Assembly: GCA_022574795.1 (NCBI GenBank)
Contig: JACZRJ010000020.1
Coordinates: forward strand, 1-7,411
DNA: 7,411 nucleotides
Direction: 5' to 3'
DNA from: Patescibacteria group bacterium
GTDB lineage: Bacteria > Patescibacteriota > Andersenbacteria > UBA10190
Shown here in pieces: positions 4,868 through 7,411 of this stretch (position 1 is its first letter; every line of letters starts with the position of its first letter). Under the pieces are notes generated by a model, which saw only the letters and a list, made by a program, of their open reading frames with translations, ran no database searches and was not told where the DNA came from. The translations under genes were made by a program, and so were the position numbers.

Positions 4868-5797
4868 TTATCTAGCCGTAGCAACAAGCCAGCTGTCTTT
4901 GAAGTGCCTAAAAGTAATCGAGCCGGATTCATCTGTCCGCCAGATAGGTATCCCAGCCAAACGATCCAACACTTCCTGCCTAGGATGGCCAAAACTATTA
5001 TCGGCACCCACTGAAATGACGGCCGCCTGTGGCGAGGCCGCCTTAATCAAAGCTTCATGCGTTGATGAATTACTACCGTGATGACCAACTTTAAGAATGT
5101 CGACATCTAAAAGATTCCGGTCCGCAGCTTTTGTTATGATCGTCTCCGCCCTCTTTTCCGCATCCCCGGTCAGCAGAAACGAAAGACATGACCCCACTTC
5201 GCTGTCCGAGCTTCGCGGGGTTGCCCCTTCAGGACAATACTCAACCCGGATTATAACCGAGGCATTATTTATCTCAGATCGTATTGCGGCCAGAGCAGCT
5301 TCGCTATCAAGTGGTCCGAGAATAGCTAACTCCATATCACCGACCGATAATCGCTGACCGGCCCTAGCAAACCGGTAAGGAATGTTGCCAGCCACGATTT
5401 TCTGCAACCAGACTTCCTGCAATTGCGAGGAATGAGCAACTTCAGGCAGTAGTATCAACTCAACGTTATAGCGCTCCAAAACATGTAGTAGTCCTTCCAT
5501 ATGATCTCGCGCCGGATGCGTCAAGATAACTACCTCAATAGTACGATCGAACCAAGGCAATTCCTCGGCCAATCTGCGCAATACTACCATACCCTGACCA
5601 CCATCGATCAGAACCTGTCTCGTTCCGTTCTGTAATAAGGTGGCATCCCCCTGCCCCACGTCAAGAATCACCACCTTATCATCGGGCAGCGGAACCATAA
5701 CCAGCAGCACAATTCCAGCAACGAGTCCGACTACAGCCAGTTGATACATTCTTTTTATCGCGTACCTACTAGTTATTTTTTCCTCTGGTAAACTCAT
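4868..5797 (-). CDS. ComEC C-terminal metallo-beta-lactamase-like domain as a separate protein
   Basis: From the ATG at 5797 (309 residues), one helix (about 19-37) behind a basic N-terminus places the rest outside. The domain follows the ComEC/Rec2 pattern: ILDVGQGDATLL (44-55), LIDGG (63-67), LTHPARDHMEGL (92-103), LLTGDAE (208-214), VGHHGSNSSTHE (237-248) and NSFGHPR (267-273). In ComEC this domain is thought to act on DNA during uptake. The first metal motif reads HPARDH, where HPHADH or HPDADH is usual, so one ligand is missing. About 18 extra residues (188-205, flanked by C188 and C204) precede LSFLLTGDAE, and a palindromic repeat encodes ten of them. The gene starts 4 bases after the channel gene's TGA; a GTG at 5818, overlapping that gene, is the alternative. 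The two genes together correspond to one standard ComEC. Confidence 0.85.
   Translation of the reverse strand: MSLPEEKITSRYAIKRMYQLAVVGLVAGIVLLVMVPLPDDKVVILDVGQGDATLLQNGTRQVLIDGGQGMVVLRRLAEELPWFDRTIEVVILTHPARDHMEGLLHVLERYNVELILLPEVAHSSQLQEVWLQKIVAGNIPYRFARAGQRLSVGDMELAILGPLDSEAALAAIRSEINNASVIIRVEYCPEGATPRSSDSEVGSCLSFLLTGDAEKRAETIITKAADRNLLDVDILKVGHHGSNSSTHEALIKAASPQAAVISVGADNSFGHPRQEVLDRLAGIPIWRTDESGSITFRHFKDSWLVATAR
5192..5220. repeat. Palindromic REP-like repeat inside the ComEC metallo-beta-lactamase gene (copy A)
   Basis: CCCCACTTCGCT on the plus strand opens a 29-base imperfect palindrome closed by CTTCGCGGGG. It shares its first 12 bases, the central GAGCT and the GGGG end with the minus-strand reading of 6760-6790. 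It encodes residues 193-202 of the protein, within a segment absent from ordinary ComEC sequences. A second small palindrome, GGGGTTGCCCC, adjoins at 5217-5227. Confidence 0.65.
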
Positions 5798-5801
5798 TAA
5801 C

Positions 5802-7295
5802 TCAAACCCAGATCTCACGCCACGATCGCCCCTGGTGCTTAAGCCACACCTGAAAAATGACCAGTAGGCCCATATAGTACAACACCATCAGCCAAACTGG
5901 CATGGTTATGTCCATGAAGAAAGCTCCGGGAAGAGCAGCCAAGAATCCGGTAATCCAAAATAGCCAGGCCAGTATCCAATGAACCAGCGCGGCTACCAAA
6001 AGTGCTAGGGGGAAAGCCAGTAACGACACCGCCAACGCCAACGCCGCTAGCAACAGTAGTACGGGAATCAGCGGCACAACCAATAGATTAGCCACCACAC
6101 TAATTGGCGAGACGATGGCAAAATGATACAACACTATCGGCCAGGTAAATAAGGCGGCACCAATAGACACCAAGGCCACTGACCTCATGGCATCGAGTAA
6201 CGGTTTTGACTCAGTCCCACGAGTAAACACTAAGGTCCGTCGAAACAAAAACAGCAGCCCAAAAATACCCAGCACTGCCATAAATGACAATTGCCAGCCA
6301 ACCTCTAGAAGTAGCCGGGGATTAATCGTTATCATCCCTACCGCAGCGCCCAGCAATATCGTTGGCAAGCTAATTAGTAATTCCAGACGCAGGGCCAACA
6401 GGGCAGCCGTCCAAAAGAGGCCGGCTCTAAATGCACTGATTGGCATACCAATGAGAGTGATATAAACCCAAAGAATTACGATAACGACTCCGGTGCGCCA
6501 CCAAGGCCTACCTGGCATTGTCGATACCACCAAATATAGAAATCCGGCGAATATGGAAATGTGTAAACCTGAAATAGCTAGAACATGGCCCACCCCCACG
6601 TGTCTGAACTGCTCGTTCAGTTCAATGGGAATAGTTCCCCGTTGAGCAAACAGCATCGCCGATACCAAGCTAGCGTCAGGCTCAACAAATACACTCTGGA
6701 CCCGTTGGCTAACCCTTTGCCGTACGGAAGTGAGGAAGTTTGGCCTGCCCCACGCCGTGCCCCACGTAGCTCCGAAGGAGCGAAGTGGGGAAGTCTCGCC
6801 CACCGAGACGAAATGAGGATAGCGCCAGGTTGCACCAATACCACGACGAACCAAATAATCACGATAGCCCTCTAACTCCTCAGGCAACTCCGCAACCAAG
6901 CCGTAGCTGCCACCGGATAGCCTAACCACACTCCCTTCTTGCCAACCAGAAAAACGTGCTGCAGTAACCAGAATCAAGCACTGCTCCTCAATCAAAACGA
7001 CATACTGCACCCGCTGCTCTTCAATTCGCGGCTGTTCACTAATATGGCCAATCACAGGCTCAGCTACCTCAATTGGGCAAGTCACAACTGTCTCCGATTT
7101 CTCTAGAGCATACACTGCCCCCAACACCAGCAGCACTACCGCCCCAACGACCAAGGGTAACTCTTGCCCTGCCCGCCAACCTATCAATGCCACCACAAGT
7201 ACCAGGCCTATAATCGCCGCCAGTGGAGCTTCGCTAGTGCCCAGCACCATCCCGGTAAACCAAGCCACCAATAAATACAGCAGTAGTTTTCGCAC
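5802..7295 (-). CDS. comEC: ComEC/Rec2 DNA-uptake channel (OB-fold plus competence domain)
   Basis: The 497-residue product forms the inner-membrane channel for single-stranded DNA in natural transformation. Three N-terminal helices (about 3-19, 24-40, 46-63) precede an extracytoplasmic DUF4131/OB-like region (70-165) containing the only two Cys, C73 and C106. The competence domain has the hallmark VGHVLAISGLHISIFAG (235-251), ISAFRAGL (286-293), WQLSFMAVLGI (334-344) and VVANLLVVPL (400-409) across many helices. The usual fused metallo-beta-lactamase domain is missing and is encoded by the next gene, whose start is 4 bases past this TGA. Residues 169-179 come from a palindromic repeat. The GTG start gives a sensible MRK before the first helix and lies exactly 6 bases after an extended -10 box, with no Shine-Dalgarno. 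Uptake pili and other competence genes are not in the window. Confidence 0.93.
   Translation of the reverse strand: MRKLLLYLLVAWFTGMVLGTSEAPLAAIIGLVLVVALIGWRAGQELPLVVGAVVLLVLGAVYALEKSETVVTCPIEVAEPVIGHISEQPRIEEQRVQYVVLIEEQCLILVTAARFSGWQEGSVVRLSGGSYGLVAELPEELEGYRDYLVRRGIGATWRYPHFVSVGETSPLRSFGATWGTAWGRPNFLTSVRQRVSQRVQSVFVEPDASLVSAMLFAQRGTIPIELNEQFRHVGVGHVLAISGLHISIFAGFLYLVVSTMPGRPWWRTGVVIVILWVYITLIGMPISAFRAGLFWTAALLALRLELLISLPTILLGAAVGMITINPRLLLEVGWQLSFMAVLGIFGLLFLFRRTLVFTRGTESKPLLDAMRSVALVSIGAALFTWPIVLYHFAIVSPISVVANLLVVPLIPVLLLLAALALAVSLLAFPLALLVAALVHWILAWLFWITGFLAALPGAFFMDITMPVWLMVLYYMGLLVIFQVWLKHQGRSWREIWV
6760..6790. repeat. Palindromic REP-like repeat inside comEC (copy B)
   Basis: CCCCAC at 6760-6765 pairs with GTGGGG at 6785-6790, and nested inside GCTCC (6769-6773) pairs with GGAGC (6777-6781) around GAA. 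The minus-strand reading matches copy A. It encodes SPLRSFGATWG (169-179) in the linker between the OB-like region and the competence domain. A direct echo GTGGGGCA follows on the minus strand, encoding a second WG. Confidence 0.7.
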
Positions 7296-7301
7296 AGCTA
7301 T

Positions 7302-7310
7302 ATAATAACA
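7302..7310 (-). promoter_or_regulatory. Extended -10 promoter element for comEC
   Basis: TGTTATTAT on the minus strand is a TGN extended -10 box (TATTAT, 5 of 6) ending 6 bases before the GTG start, so the predicted start site is the G of the start codon. No good -35 is visible. The same bases read on the plus strand give a perfect TATAAT at 7301-7306, so the site could fire in both directions. Confidence 0.55.
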
Positions 7311-7347
7311 AACAGTGCGACCGCCATTGAGATACCTGTACCAACAT

Positions 7348-7375
7348 AAAAAACCGCCCTCTAGTGAGTAGCGGT
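7348..7375 (-). terminator. Possible intrinsic terminator of a minus-strand gene to the right
   Basis: On the minus strand ACCGC (7375-7371) pairs with GCGGT (7357-7353) and is followed by five more T (7352-7348). Part of the 13-base loop can form a small inner CTA/TAG pair. The stem is short, so strength is doubtful. It would end a gene or RNA outside the window before the comEC promoter. The remaining bases 7376-7411 show nothing I can name. Confidence 0.45.
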
Positions 7376-7411
7376 ATAAATATTGGGTAGGGAGGACGAG
7401 CTACAGCATGA

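Noticed and set aside
7301..7306. Plus-strand promoter TATAAT
   Set aside because: The hexamer is perfect, but there is no -35, no extended TG and no gene or recognisable RNA downstream within the window; mentioned only as a possibility.
7376..7411. Partial tRNA at the right edge
   Set aside because: GGGTAGGGAGGACGAGC looked like a tRNA end, but neither strand gives a T-loop (TTCRA) or a D-arm with proper spacing.

Overview
The window looks like part of a streamlined bacterial genome of moderate GC content. My best guess is a candidate phyla radiation (Patescibacteria) lineage or something similar. The reasons are tightly packed and overlapping genes, a ComEC DNA-uptake channel split into two genes, palindromic REP-like repeats of the kind I associate with those genomes (two of them inside coding sequence), start codons lying directly behind extended -10 boxes, and few Shine-Dalgarno sites. 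This assignment is inference; there is no rRNA or marker gene here.

Layout, left to right. (1) Positions 1-616, plus strand: the 3' end of an unidentified membrane protein gene (1-237), overlapped by a small gene for a signal-peptide-bearing, one-helix protein with three Asp/His-rich repeats (218-616). (2) Positions 617-828: a convergent spacer without genes, holding several inverted repeats. (3) Positions 829-3454, minus strand: a Cu(+)-exporting P1B-type ATPase (copA-like), followed 10 bases later by a one-domain HMA copper chaperone (copZ-like). (4) Positions 3550-4077, plus strand, divergent from copA: a membrane-anchored cupredoxin with a CuA-like Cys/His motif and an unusual insertion beside it. 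(5) Positions 4074-4770, minus strand: a thioredoxin-like small protein and a DoxX family membrane protein with overlapping reading frames. The stop codon of doxX interleaves with that of the cupredoxin gene. (6) Positions 4868-7295, minus strand: the ComEC channel/OB part and, as a separate downstream gene, the ComEC metallo-beta-lactamase-like domain. (7) Positions 7296-7411: a promoter for comEC and a possible terminator for a minus-strand gene outside the window.

How the parts fit. The left and middle genes form a copper-handling island. A cytosolic chaperone delivers Cu(I) to the exporting ATPase. Outside the membrane there is a cupredoxin and at least one His/Asp-rich membrane protein that could bind the exported metal. 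The thioredoxin-like protein and DoxX suggest redox or thiol chemistry at the membrane. The comEC genes belong to DNA uptake and look like a neighbouring unit that may read through into the thioredoxin gene.

The points most worth a second look are the in-frame palindromic repeats in both halves of comEC, the modified CuA-like site, the repeat-bearing His/Asp protein, the start of copA (only non-standard codons restore its full HMA domain), and the recurring extended -10 boxes next to start codons.
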